A DNA stretch of 64,000 nt from Gemmatimonas sp. (GTDB taxonomy: Bacteria > Gemmatimonadota > Gemmatimonadetes > Gemmatimonadales > Gemmatimonadaceae). The translations under genes were made by a program, and so were the position numbers. Positions 24,208 through 32,109 of the stretch are shown here, one piece after another; positions within the stretch are counted from its first letter, which is position 1, and every line of letters begins with the position of its first letter. The stretch spans positions 67,889 to 131,888 of the forward strand of contig NZ_JANPLK010000021.1 of assembly GCF_031426495.1 (NCBI RefSeq), written 5' to 3'. A model generated the notes under the pieces. It was given only the letters and a program-made list of their open reading frames with translations. It did no database searches and had not been told where the DNA came from.

Positions 24208-24284
24208 AACTGATCACACAGAGGCTAAGCGACAAGGAGAACAAGAGTTGTTCTCCTTTTCTCCTTTGCTCTGCGTGATCAGTT
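24208..24284. terminator. long inverted repeat, AACTGATCACACAGAG family
   Basis: AACTGATCACACAGAG (24208-24223) and its near-exact inverted copy (24269-24284, one mismatch) enclose a second pair, AAGGAGAACAA and TTGTTCTCCTT. The right arm ends directly beside the stop codon of the minus-strand gene at 24285. A related element lies at 56824-56902. Probable terminator function for the M48-like gene and the kinase gene is inferred. The 180 bp between the kinase stop and this repeat hold no clear feature. Confidence 0.7.
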
Positions 24285-25463
24285 TCAATCCCCCGGCAGC
24301 ATCGCCCACAGTGCCGTGCGGCCCACGTTGCAGTGCACCGCGCGCGACAGCGGCGTGCACGCCCCCCAGCTCAGCCACAGCGCGTGGCGCGCCAGATGAT
24401 GCGCGTGCCACGGCTTCACGGCGCCGGCATTGGCCACGAGGCGGGTAATCCGACCGCGGCGACCGGGCACAGGGTGAAACACGGTCTCGACTCCAGCGCG
24501 GCGAACCGGCTCGTCGTCCTGCCATTTGTCGAGCTGTTCGATGCCCGCTGTCATCGACGTGATATCGGTCGAGGCCGTGGCGGCCGCGTCGATGGCGTAC
24601 ACCGCGGCGCGCGACGGCGTGGGCAACAGCAGCACGCCAACGAACGCCCAGAGCGTCATCGCGGCGGCGAGCGTGATCACGCCGCCGGCCGTGGCGGGTG
24701 ACACGTCAGTGAGCAGGAGGGCGACCGCAAAGCCGATCGTGTTCCAGCCAATGGCGCCGAAGACGCCGCGCAGATGCGCCCCGCTCGTGCTGATGATGTG
24801 GCGACGCCGAAGCATCGCGGTCAGCGCCGCGTCAGGCAGTTGCGCCCAGCGCGCCGGCACCACGAGCGTTCGGGCGGTGAGCCCGGACCAGCCGCCTACG
24901 AAGCTTTCATCGGGGCTCTCGACCACCTGCACCCGCGATACATCAAGACCGGCCTGCGTCGCTGCACGCGCGATGCGCTCGGGCGTGGGTACGACCGGGA
25001 GGTTCGCAATCACCCGCGACATGCGCCCCCGCCCCGCGGCCAGGAGCAATTGCACCACCACGAACACGGCCACGGCAGCGGCACTCCCGCCCGCTCGCGC
25101 CGCCAGCATCAGCGCGGCGGACGACAGCATCCACACCGCCCACTGCACCGCCACGCCGCGCAGCCAACGCGCCAGCCACGTCGACGCCCACTCACGACGT
25201 CGCACCAGCCACGCGCCGCCAATCAGGTCGAACATGAGGAAGGCCACCTGCGCGAACGCGAAGATCAGCCCCACGCGAAACAACGCCGCTGGCACCGGAT
25301 GGGCGGTGGACAGCGAGAGCCCCTGCGATGGAATGCGGAAATACAACAACGCGGCCGCCAGCAGGACCGCGCTTCCGACGCCGGAGATACCGAGGTACAG
25401 TCGGGCGCGGGCGTACGTGACGCCGCGAGGCAGCGTGTTCACAGGCAAAGTCGAGATCGTCAT
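24285..25463 (-). CDS. M48-like membrane protein without HExxH
   Basis: The protein has 392 residues. Hydrophobic segments appear at about 28-44, 66-90, 105-122, 128-142, then 238-258 and 262-282. The middle resembles M48 peptidases just before the active site: VVESPDESFVGGWSGLTARTLVVPARWAQLP. Where HExxH should follow, the sequence reads MLRRRHIISTSGAHLR, so the zinc ligands and catalytic Glu are missing. It is most likely a catalytically dead relative. It is convergent with the kinase gene, with an inverted repeat right after its stop. Confidence 0.65.
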   Translation of the reverse strand: MTISTLPVNTLPRGVTYARARLYLGISGVGSAVLLAAALLYFRIPSQGLSLSTAHPVPAALFRVGLIFAFAQVAFLMFDLIGGAWLVRRREWASTWLARWLRGVAVQWAVWMLSSAALMLAARAGGSAAAVAVFVVVQLLLAAGRGRMSRVIANLPVVPTPERIARAATQAGLDVSRVQVVESPDESFVGGWSGLTARTLVVPARWAQLPDAALTAMLRRRHIISTSGAHLRGVFGAIGWNTIGFAVALLLTDVSPATAGGVITLAAAMTLWAFVGVLLLPTPSRAAVYAIDAAATASTDITSMTAGIEQLDKWQDDEPVRRAGVETVFHPVPGRRGRITRLVANAGAVKPWHAHHLARHALWLSWGACTPLSRAVHCNVGRTALWAMLPGD

Positions 25464-25540
25464 TCAATGATAACGCTCCGACGGTACGTTCAGGTTGCAG
25501 CAACTTTCACGCATCCACTTCCCTCTTGTCCACGCCGCCG

Positions 25541-26122
25541 ATGCCGCTGCCTCGTTTGACACGCATTGCCCTCGCCCTCGCGTTCCCACTGAGCACCGCT
25601 CACTCGCAGCCGCATACGGAGCCGCTCCCTGGACCACCGGTGTCGCTCGACCTCGCCCTCGGCGGCGGTGCCATGCAACACGATCCCTACGCCGACGCAA
25701 ACGGCATTCAGGCCGAAGCGCTGCTGGCCGCGCGTTTCCTGACGCGGCCCGGCGGCTCGCTCGTTCTGGCGGCGAATGGGTTCGCGACCGTCGTCGGCTT
25801 CGGGAGCGACCTCGAGTGCTTGATCGACCCCAGCGTTTCAGGCTGCGTCGCCCGCGCCATGCTCGAGCCGATCGCGGCGCTGCTCGGCGGTGCAGAGTTA
25901 CGACGGTATGGCGCCGCCTTGCGCGTACTGGCCGGCCCGATCCGATATAGGACGGGAGACGCGGGACCACGCACCGGCTCCCACGTACGCCTCGATCTCG
26001 CCGTGCCGGCGTCGAGCCGCATGGCGGTCGTCCTCGCCACGCGCATGTCGTACGTCGGACGCTTCCGCGGCGAAGCCCTCCAGATTTTCAGTATGAGTGT
26101 AGGTCTTCGCTTTCAGCGCTGA
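25541..26122 (+). CDS. secreted protein of unknown function
   Basis: The protein has 193 residues from the ATG at 25541; an upstream TTG is possible. It has a signal peptide (RIALALAFPLSTAHSQ). The mature part alternates small and hydrophobic residues with Gly turns (VSLDLALGGGAMQHDPYAD, LVLAANGFATVVGFG) and ends SMSVGLRFQR with a terminal aromatic, a pattern seen in outer-membrane beta-barrel proteins. One Cys pair is present (LECLIDPSVSGC). No family is recognised; outer-membrane location is inferred. Confidence 0.55.
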   Translation: MPLPRLTRIALALAFPLSTAHSQPHTEPLPGPPVSLDLALGGGAMQHDPYADANGIQAEALLAARFLTRPGGSLVLAANGFATVVGFGSDLECLIDPSVSGCVARAMLEPIAALLGGAELRRYGAALRVLAGPIRYRTGDAGPRTGSHVRLDLAVPASSRMAVVLATRMSYVGRFRGEALQIFSMSVGLRFQR

Positions 26123-26196
26123 ATCCGATACGCGACATGCCCCAATCGTGACGGCGACCGGTAGCCGAGTCCGTCGTTCCGCCGTAGCGTAACCGT

Positions 26197-27738
26197 ATGG
26201 ACCGCCGACTCTTTCTCACCGACCTCTCGCGCTACGCCGCGCTCGCCGCCGTCGTTCCCAACGTCTGGCGCGTGACCAGTCGACCACGCTTCGCCGACGA
26301 TCCGTTCCAACTCGGCGTCGCGTCGGGCGATCCGACCGCTACCGGCGGCGTGCTCTGGACACGACTCGCACCGCGTCCGTTCGAACCCGACGGCGGGATG
26401 GACGGCACCCGCACCGCCGTGAATTGGGATGTCGCTGACGACGACCAGTTCAAATCGGTCGTGAAGAAGGGACGCGCCACGGCCGCCCCCGAGCTGTCGT
26501 TCAGCGTACACGTGGACGTGGATGGGCTGCAGCCGGATCGCTGGTACTTCTATCGCTTCACGTCCGGCGACGCCGTCAGCAAGACCGGCCGGTTCCGGAC
26601 CACACCGGCCGATGGCGTGAAGTCACCGCTCGCGTTCGCCTTCGCGTCGTGTCAGCGGTGGGACCAAGGCTACTTCACCGCCCTCGGACATCTGGCGCAG
26701 GAAGAAATCGACCTCGCCGTGCACCTCGGCGACTACATCTACGAGTACGCCAGTCCATCCACCGCCGTGCGAAAGCACCAAGGACTCGAGATCCGCACGC
26801 TCGACGACTATCGGCGACGCTATGCGCAGTACAAGTCCGACGCCGACCTGCAGGCGGCGCATGCCCGCTGCCCGTGGCTCGTCACGTGGGATGACCACGA
26901 AGTCGACAACAACTACGCCGGGCTCGCCGGCGAGAATGTCATGGAGTCGGCGGAACAGATGCGCACACGCCGCGCGGCCGCCTATCAGGCGTGGTGGGAG
27001 CACCAGCCGGTGCGCGTGCCGCGCGCGCAGTCGTGGGCCGACCTCACGATCACGCGCACGATCAACTGGGGCGCGATGGCGCGCTTCTGGATGCTCGACA
27101 CGCGGCAGCACCGCGACGTGCAGGTGTGCGCCGACGTACCCCTCAAGGAGTGCGCGCCATGGACCGATGCCAAACGCGGACTGCTGGGCGCAGCCCAAGA
27201 GAAGTGGCTGGTGGACGGACTCGGCGCCTCGAAATCGCACTGGCAAGTGCTCGCCAATCAGGTCATGATGGCGCCGTACGACTCGGCGCCGGGCGACGAA
27301 GTACGCACGTCGATGGATCAGTGGAGTGGATACCCGGTGGCGCGCGATCGACTCCTGACCGAAGTCGCCAAGCGCGCCCCGAATCGCACGGTGACCATTA
27401 CCGGCGACATTCACACGAATTGGGTGAACGAACTGCACGCCGATTTCTCACGCCCCGACAAGCCCACGATCGGTGCAGAGTTCGTGTGCACCAGTATCTC
27501 GAGCGGCGGCGATGGCAATGACGTGCCGGCGCAGCGGATGGCCACGATGCAAGGCGACAATCCGCACCTCAAGTGGTTCGAGAATCGCCGTGGCTATGTG
27601 CGGTGTCGGGTGACGGAGGCGGATTGGACGGCGGAATACCGCAGCGTGCCGTTCGTGACGAAACCGGGAGCGCCGATCAAGACGGCGAGCGGGTGGAAGG
27701 TGGAGCACGCACGGCCGGGGATAACAAAAACCCAGTAA
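26197..27738 (+). CDS. phoD: PhoD-family alkaline phosphatase/phosphodiesterase
   Basis: The protein has 513 residues with a twin-arginine-like start (MDRRLFLTDLSRYAALAA), expected for exported PhoD. The N-terminal domain shows FQLGVASGDPTATGGVLWTRL. The metallophosphatase core follows: FAFASCQRWDQGYF with the metal-binding Cys, HLGDYIYEYA, TWDDHEVDNNYAG, WQVLANQVMM, TVTITGDIHTNWVNEL. These are the Fe/Ca ligands of PhoD. It releases phosphate from phosphodiesters and monoesters outside the cytoplasm and is usually induced by phosphate starvation; no PHO box was identified. Its stop lies in the left arm of a large inverted repeat. Confidence 0.92.
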   Translation: MDRRLFLTDLSRYAALAAVVPNVWRVTSRPRFADDPFQLGVASGDPTATGGVLWTRLAPRPFEPDGGMDGTRTAVNWDVADDDQFKSVVKKGRATAAPELSFSVHVDVDGLQPDRWYFYRFTSGDAVSKTGRFRTTPADGVKSPLAFAFASCQRWDQGYFTALGHLAQEEIDLAVHLGDYIYEYASPSTAVRKHQGLEIRTLDDYRRRYAQYKSDADLQAAHARCPWLVTWDDHEVDNNYAGLAGENVMESAEQMRTRRAAAYQAWWEHQPVRVPRAQSWADLTITRTINWGAMARFWMLDTRQHRDVQVCADVPLKECAPWTDAKRGLLGAAQEKWLVDGLGASKSHWQVLANQVMMAPYDSAPGDEVRTSMDQWSGYPVARDRLLTEVAKRAPNRTVTITGDIHTNWVNELHADFSRPDKPTIGAEFVCTSISSGGDGNDVPAQRMATMQGDNPHLKWFENRRGYVRCRVTEADWTAEYRSVPFVTKPGAPIKTASGWKVEHARPGITKTQ

Positions 27739-27980
27739 TAAGTGTGTACTGGTCAGAGTTCTGGCGTCAGACTGCTTATAGTGGTCAGAGTCCAGCAAAC
27801 GACAGTCCGCAGTCACTCAGCGTGTGATGGTGCGGCCCGCACCGGACGTGGTGCTCCACGATGAACCGTGCCACCCCGCCATCATATTCTCGGCACTGCG
27901 GACTGTCGTTGCTCAACTCTGACCACTATACCCAGTCTGATCCCTGAGCCTGACCGTCAGAACTCTGACTACTGGGTTTT
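27728..27980. repeat. 250-bp imperfect palindrome between convergent genes
   Basis: The left part (AACCCAGTA..., TAGTGGTCAGAGT, ACGACAGTCCGCAGT) and the right part (ACTGCGGACTGTCGT, ACTCTGACCACTATA, ...TACTGGGTTT) are inverted copies over about 100 bp each, around a central 45 bp. The two ends coincide with the stop codons of PhoD and the antiporter. GGTCAGAGT recurs inside and resembles the GGGGTCAGAGTC motif at 63.9 kb, which is typical of REP/RAYT-type repeats. It may act as a bidirectional terminator or be a MITE-like repeat. Confidence 0.75.
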
Positions 27981-29772
27981 ACATCCGCAAATCCGTCGGC
28001 ATCAGCGCGCTGAACTCTCGCGTCTGCATCCGTCCGCCGCCGCGCAATCCCTCGACGATGCCATCCGCGTGATCATCGTCGACGCCGAGTGAACGCAGGC
28101 TGTGGTACGCCATGCCGAAGGCCAGTTCGCGTTCGCCCATCAGCGCCTTGCTCACGCCGAGCTGTTCGAACATCGCCTGCTCCTGATCGCTGTGCGTGCG
28201 TACCACGATATCGATGGTGGGATTCTTCGCGCGCACCATGTCGATGATGTGTCGCGCGTGATATGGATCGGGGGCGGCGATCACCAGCAGCCGGGCCGTG
28301 CCCGGGTATGCGTGCTCCAGGATTCCCGGGCGGGTGGCATCGCCGTAAATCGAGGCGACACCAATGGTGCGCATGGCGTCCACCACGCGACGATCCTGTT
28401 CGATCGCGACGAATGGCACGCCTTGGCGCTGCAGCGCGTCGCCGATCGTGCGCCCGACGCGACCGTACCCGATCAGAATCGCGTGGCCCACGGTGATCGT
28501 CTCGAACAGATCCGTATGGGCCATGCGCGGCGCCTTCTGCCGCTCCATGCGATCGAGCAACCGCGGATGCCGAGCGATCCACGTGGACAACCGGTCCAGC
28601 GTCGCGAAGAGCATCGGATTGAGGACGATCGTACAGAGCGCCGCCGCCAGGATCAGACTGCGTCCCTCGTCCGACAGCACGCCCAGCGACACGCCCATGC
28701 CGGCGAGGATGAACGAGAACTCGCCGATCTGACCGAAGCTGGCGCCGATGCGGAGCGAGGCGCCAAGCGGATGGCGTAGCAGCACCATCAGCACCGTGGC
28801 GACCACGGTGTTGCCGAGCAACACGATCGCGACCGTCGACAGCACCTTCGCGGGCTGCGTGAGCATAACGCCCGGATCGAGCAACATGCCGACCGACACG
28901 AAGAAGAGCACGGCGAACGCGTCTTGCATGGGCAGCGCGTCGGCACCGGCACGATGACTGAGGTCCGATTCGCTGATAACCACGCCGGCCACGAACGCGC
29001 CGAGTGCAAACGACACGCCGAACAACGTGGCGGCACCGACAGCCACCCCGAGCGACACGGCCAACACGGCCAACGTGAACAGCTCGCGTGAGCCGCTGCG
29101 CGCCACGTGCGTGAGCAGCCACGGTACCGCGCGACGACCGACCACGCCCATCAGCACGATGAACGCCACCATCTTCACCAGCGTGAGCGCCACCGAGGTA
29201 AGCAGCTCGGTACGCCCCATCGGCGATGCGCCTGCGGTTCCAGCGCCCAATGTGCTCAGGATCGCGGGCAGCAATACGAGGGCGAGCACCACCAACAAGT
29301 CCTCGACCACCAGCCAACCCACGGCCACGCGACCGTCGATCGAGTCCATGAGCCCGCGATCTTCGAGGACGCGCAGTACCACGACGGTACTGGCCACCGA
29401 TAAGGACAGCCCGAACACCAACGACGCCGCCGACGTCCACCCCCACGAACTGGCCAGCCAGTATCCCAACCCGATCGCGGTAAGCATCTGCAGCGTCGCC
29501 CCCGGCAGCGCGATGCGACGCACGCGCAGGAGGTCGCCGGGCGAGAAGTGCAGTCCCACGCCGAACATCAGCAGGATCACACCGATCTCGGCCAACTGGC
29601 TGGCCAGCCCCACGTCGCCCACGAACCCGGGCGAATGCGGTCCAAGCGCGATGCCCGCCAGCAGATAGCCGACGAGCGGCGGCATTTTCAGCTTCGACGC
29701 GATGAAGCCGAACAGGAACGCCGCGCCAAAGGCACCGGCAATCGTGAAGAGGAGGGCGGTTTCAGGGTGCAT
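27979..29772 (-). CDS. CPA2 cation:proton antiporter with TrkA-N domain (Kef/YbaL type)
   Basis: The protein has 597 residues. About twelve hydrophobic segments fill residues 1-390, starting ETALLFTIAGAFGAAFLFGF and with GYLLAGIALGPHSPGFVGD, ILLMFGVGLHFSPGDL and ALGAFVAGVVISESDLSHRA, which are typical of CPA2. A TrkA-N/RCK domain follows (about 420-540): HAILIGYGRVGRTIGDAL, the NAD-binding Gly motif, then GDATRPGILEHAY. It exchanges K+ or Na+ for H+ across the inner membrane under nucleotide control. The C-terminal tail is Gly/Arg-rich. Its stop coincides with the large palindrome. Confidence 0.92.
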   Translation of the reverse strand: MHPETALLFTIAGAFGAAFLFGFIASKLKMPPLVGYLLAGIALGPHSPGFVGDVGLASQLAEIGVILLMFGVGLHFSPGDLLRVRRIALPGATLQMLTAIGLGYWLASSWGWTSAASLVFGLSLSVASTVVVLRVLEDRGLMDSIDGRVAVGWLVVEDLLVVLALVLLPAILSTLGAGTAGASPMGRTELLTSVALTLVKMVAFIVLMGVVGRRAVPWLLTHVARSGSRELFTLAVLAVSLGVAVGAATLFGVSFALGAFVAGVVISESDLSHRAGADALPMQDAFAVLFFVSVGMLLDPGVMLTQPAKVLSTVAIVLLGNTVVATVLMVLLRHPLGASLRIGASFGQIGEFSFILAGMGVSLGVLSDEGRSLILAAALCTIVLNPMLFATLDRLSTWIARHPRLLDRMERQKAPRMAHTDLFETITVGHAILIGYGRVGRTIGDALQRQGVPFVAIEQDRRVVDAMRTIGVASIYGDATRPGILEHAYPGTARLLVIAAPDPYHARHIIDMVRAKNPTIDIVVRTHSDQEQAMFEQLGVSKALMGERELAFGMAYHSLRSLGVDDDHADGIVEGLRGGGRMQTREFSALMPTDLRM

Positions 29773-29819
29773 GACGAGGGAAAGCTAGCGCCACGAATGA
29801 CATGTGCGAGATTCACCGC

Positions 29820-30770
29820 ATGACCTCATCCCGTCGATTCCTCATGGCGCTGCTTGGCGGCGCCTCGTTGCTCTCTACGGCCTGCGCCTCTGGCGGCGCC
29901 CACACCGCCGTGCCCATCGGCGCGGCCGCCGCTGCGCTGCGCGTGTACGACAGCAAGGCCAATCGCTTCATTCCCTTTACGCAACTGGCCGACGCCGCGG
30001 CCAAGGCCGACTTCGTCTTCTTCGGCGAGCAGCACGACGATCCGGCCACGCACGCCAGTGAACTGGCGGTCCTGGCCGCGCTCGGTGAGCGCAGGCCGAG
30101 CGTCGTGGTCACGCTCGAGATGTTCGAACGCGATGTGCAGCCGCTGGTCGATCAGTATCTCGCCGGCACGATTTCGGAAGCGAATTTCCTGGCGGGTTCG
30201 CGCCCGTGGGATCGCTACACCACCGACTATCGCGCGCTGGTGGAGTTGGCGCGCGTGCGTGGCTGGCCGGTGGTCGCGGCGAATGTCCCGCGGCGCTTGG
30301 CCAGTGCGGTTGGCCGTCGCGGACTGGCGTTGCTCGATACGCTCAACGCGGCCGACCGTCGCTTCATCGCGAAAGAGAACATCTGCCCGAAGGACGCCTA
30401 CTACACGAAGTTCGCGCAGACGATGACCGGCCACAGTGCCGGCGGCGGACCGCCGACGGCCGGTGATGCGGCGGCGATGGCGAAGCTGACCGACACGTTC
30501 TACGAAGCGCAGTGCGTGAAGGACGAAGCGATGGGCGAAGCGATCGTGAACGCGTGGCGCGCCGCGCCCAAGGGCGCGATCGTGTTTCAGGTCGACGGCG
30601 CGTTTCACAGCGATGCCGGCCTCGGCACCGCCGAACGGGCACGGCGTCGTGCGCCGGACGCCAAGACTGTCGTGCTGAGCGCGATCCCGATCGCCGATCT
30701 GTCGAAGGCGAACGGCAAGGCGCACGCGGACAAGGGTGACTACATCCTCTTCACGCGCGCGCCGAAGTAA
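29820..30770 (+). CDS. ChaN-family lipoprotein
   Basis: The protein has 316 residues from the ATG at 29820 (MTSSRRFLMALLGG) with a lipobox ending LLSTAC. It shows the ChaN (DUF399) pattern: FVFFGEQHDDPATHASELAVL, VVVTLEMFERDVQPLVDQYL, LVELARVRGWPVVAANVPRR, and a C-terminal GAIVFQVDGAFHSDAGLG. ChaN proteins are outer-membrane-linked lipoproteins reported to bind haem and suggested in iron uptake; they also resemble TraB/EreA hydrolases. It is divergent from the antiporter gene. Confidence 0.85.
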   Translation: MTSSRRFLMALLGGASLLSTACASGGAHTAVPIGAAAAALRVYDSKANRFIPFTQLADAAAKADFVFFGEQHDDPATHASELAVLAALGERRPSVVVTLEMFERDVQPLVDQYLAGTISEANFLAGSRPWDRYTTDYRALVELARVRGWPVVAANVPRRLASAVGRRGLALLDTLNAADRRFIAKENICPKDAYYTKFAQTMTGHSAGGGPPTAGDAAAMAKLTDTFYEAQCVKDEAMGEAIVNAWRAAPKGAIVFQVDGAFHSDAGLGTAERARRRAPDAKTVVLSAIPIADLSKANGKAHADKGDYILFTRAPK

Positions 30771-30774
30771 ACGA

Positions 30775-31338
30775 CTAGGCCGCGCTGTAGCCGCGGTCGA
30801 TCAAAAAGGTGCGCACCTTTTCCGGGTTCCGTTCCACTTCCAGGGAGCCCGGACGCAAACCGGTGCGAATGAGTACCCCGCTGCCATCACTGGCCGCGAT
30901 CACGAACGCATCCGTCGTCACGCACACCACCTCGGCCGTATCGGTGAGCTGCCCCGGATGTCCCGAGAAGTGCATCACCGAGCCTTCCGTAAGTCCCTCG
31001 GCCCGCACGGCGCCCGTCGGCTCGCTCCAGGTCACACCAGAAAAGAGCACGATGTCGTTGCTCCCATTGGCGAACGCCTCGACCGGCACGCCGTACATCC
31101 CTTCGGCGTCTTCGATGTCGGCCTGCAGCCGGTACGCGTCGAACAAGGATTCGACCTCGACCGTCTCGCACTGAATGCGCACCGCGCGCTGATCCTGCAG
31201 CACCACGGTGACGGAATGTTCGGCCACCATCATGCCGCGCCACGCGCCGCGCAGCAGACGGAGCGCCTCAACGGTTTCAGGCGTGGCTTGGAAACGATAC
31301 TCGCGCACAAGATCCTCAGGGTGTAGTCGACCCTGCAA
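30775..31338 (-). CDS. conserved-looking hypothetical protein
   Basis: The protein has 187 residues, soluble, with no signal. The N-terminal half is helical and beta-mixed (DLVREYRFQATPETVEALRLL); the C-terminal half contains VVCVTTDAFVIAASDGSGVLIRTG. No motif is recognised. It is convergent with the ChaN-like gene (5 bp between the stops) and lies 6 bp downstream of the lipoprotein gene on the same strand, so those two are probably co-transcribed. Confidence 0.6.
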   Translation of the reverse strand: MQGRLHPEDLVREYRFQATPETVEALRLLRGAWRGMMVAEHSVTVVLQDQRAVRIQCETVEVESLFDAYRLQADIEDAEGMYGVPVEAFANGSNDIVLFSGVTWSEPTGAVRAEGLTEGSVMHFSGHPGQLTDTAEVVCVTTDAFVIAASDGSGVLIRTGLRPGSLEVERNPEKVRTFLIDRGYSAA

Positions 31339-31343
31339 TCTCG

Positions 31344-31922
31344 CTATTGGGCGCGTCGCAGCACATAGGCGCGACGGAAGGCGAAATCGCCTCCGATCGG
31401 CCGGGCCTCCTGCACGAGCCGGATCTCGGACGGCGAGAGCTCGAGCGTTTCACGGATCATCGTGGGTTCGTCGCCATTGTGCTCCTCACCTTCGAGCACG
31501 AGCCGGAGCGCGTCGCCGTTCCGCCCCCCTTCACTGCTGCGCACAGCAAAGGCTTGCGGCGCCGTGGCTCCCGCATCGCCCCACACTGCGTCGGTCATGG
31601 TTCGATCGAAGTGCACATGGTCGACGTGCGGCAGGGATGTGCCGGAGAGGTCGGAGCTGTAGCGCAACTCGAGTCCGTCCTGATCGGGCGCGGGCACCAC
31701 CTGCAGCGCCGCCGGTCGCGTCACACGCGTCCCCGTCCCCGTCCCCGTCCCCAGCCCGTCGGCGACCTCGAGCGTCCCCTTCCACGTGCCGACAAAGTTG
31801 ACGTACAGCTGATCACGCGCCGGCGCTTTCGATGCGGGCGTCGGTCGCACACAGGCATGCAGCAGCACGACCGCCAAGGCGGTCGTCGTAGCTGCGAAGA
31901 GTGTACGAAGACGTGAATGCAT
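31344..31922 (-). CDS. lipoprotein of unknown function
   Basis: The protein has 192 residues with a lipoprotein signal ending AVVLLHAC. A GTWKGTLEV segment is followed by an alternating Gly-Thr run encoded by four copies of a hexanucleotide, then LELRYSSDLSGTSLPHVDHV and a FDRTMTDAVWGD stretch, which suggests a beta-rich lipocalin-like extracytoplasmic domain. No family is recognised. It is probably co-transcribed with the downstream hypothetical gene. Confidence 0.6.
   Translation of the reverse strand: MHSRLRTLFAATTTALAVVLLHACVRPTPASKAPARDQLYVNFVGTWKGTLEVADGLGTGTGTGTRVTRPAALQVVPAPDQDGLELRYSSDLSGTSLPHVDHVHFDRTMTDAVWGDAGATAPQAFAVRSSEGGRNGDALRLVLEGEEHNGDEPTMIRETLELSPSEIRLVQEARPIGGDFAFRRAYVLRRAQ
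31729..31752. repeat. in-frame hexanucleotide microsatellite (GTCCCC)4
   Basis: Four perfect copies lie inside the lipoprotein gene; on the coding strand GGGGAC repeats encode alternating Gly-Thr. Copy-number change would alter length without shifting the frame. Confidence 0.9.
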
Positions 31923-32051
31923 GGAATGCGGAAGGCGGGGAGGGACCGGCAGCAGTTAGACACCATGAACACGCCAGAGGGTTCAAACCCTGCGCAAACG
32001 GGGTGAGACGCGTCCTGAAGGACACACCCCACCCCGCGCTTTTGCTGAGTA

Positions 32052-32109
32052 TGGAGTCGGGAGTAAGGAGTAAGAAGTGCTCCGTACTCCTTACCCCTTA
32101 CCCCTTACT
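32052..32109. terminator. heptamer inverted repeat at gene end
   Basis: GGGAGTAAGGAGTAAG on the left is followed by CTTACTCC-type inverted copies (TACTCCTTACCCCTTACCCC) on the right, giving a hairpin. The right arm consists of heptamers (TTACCCC) that run into the TAA stop of the minus-strand sortilin-like gene. It is related to the heptamers at 12824-12857. Confidence 0.65.

Noticed and set aside
24017..24244. 75-codon minus-strand frame after the kinase gene
   Set aside because: It starts inside the inverted repeat, has Pro-rich low-complexity sequence and no homology that I recognise; it is more likely intergenic DNA.
28073..29446. 457-codon minus-strand frame inside the antiporter gene
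   Set aside because: It is an Arg/Gly/His-rich out-of-frame shadow of a clear antiporter; long shadow frames are expected at this GC content.
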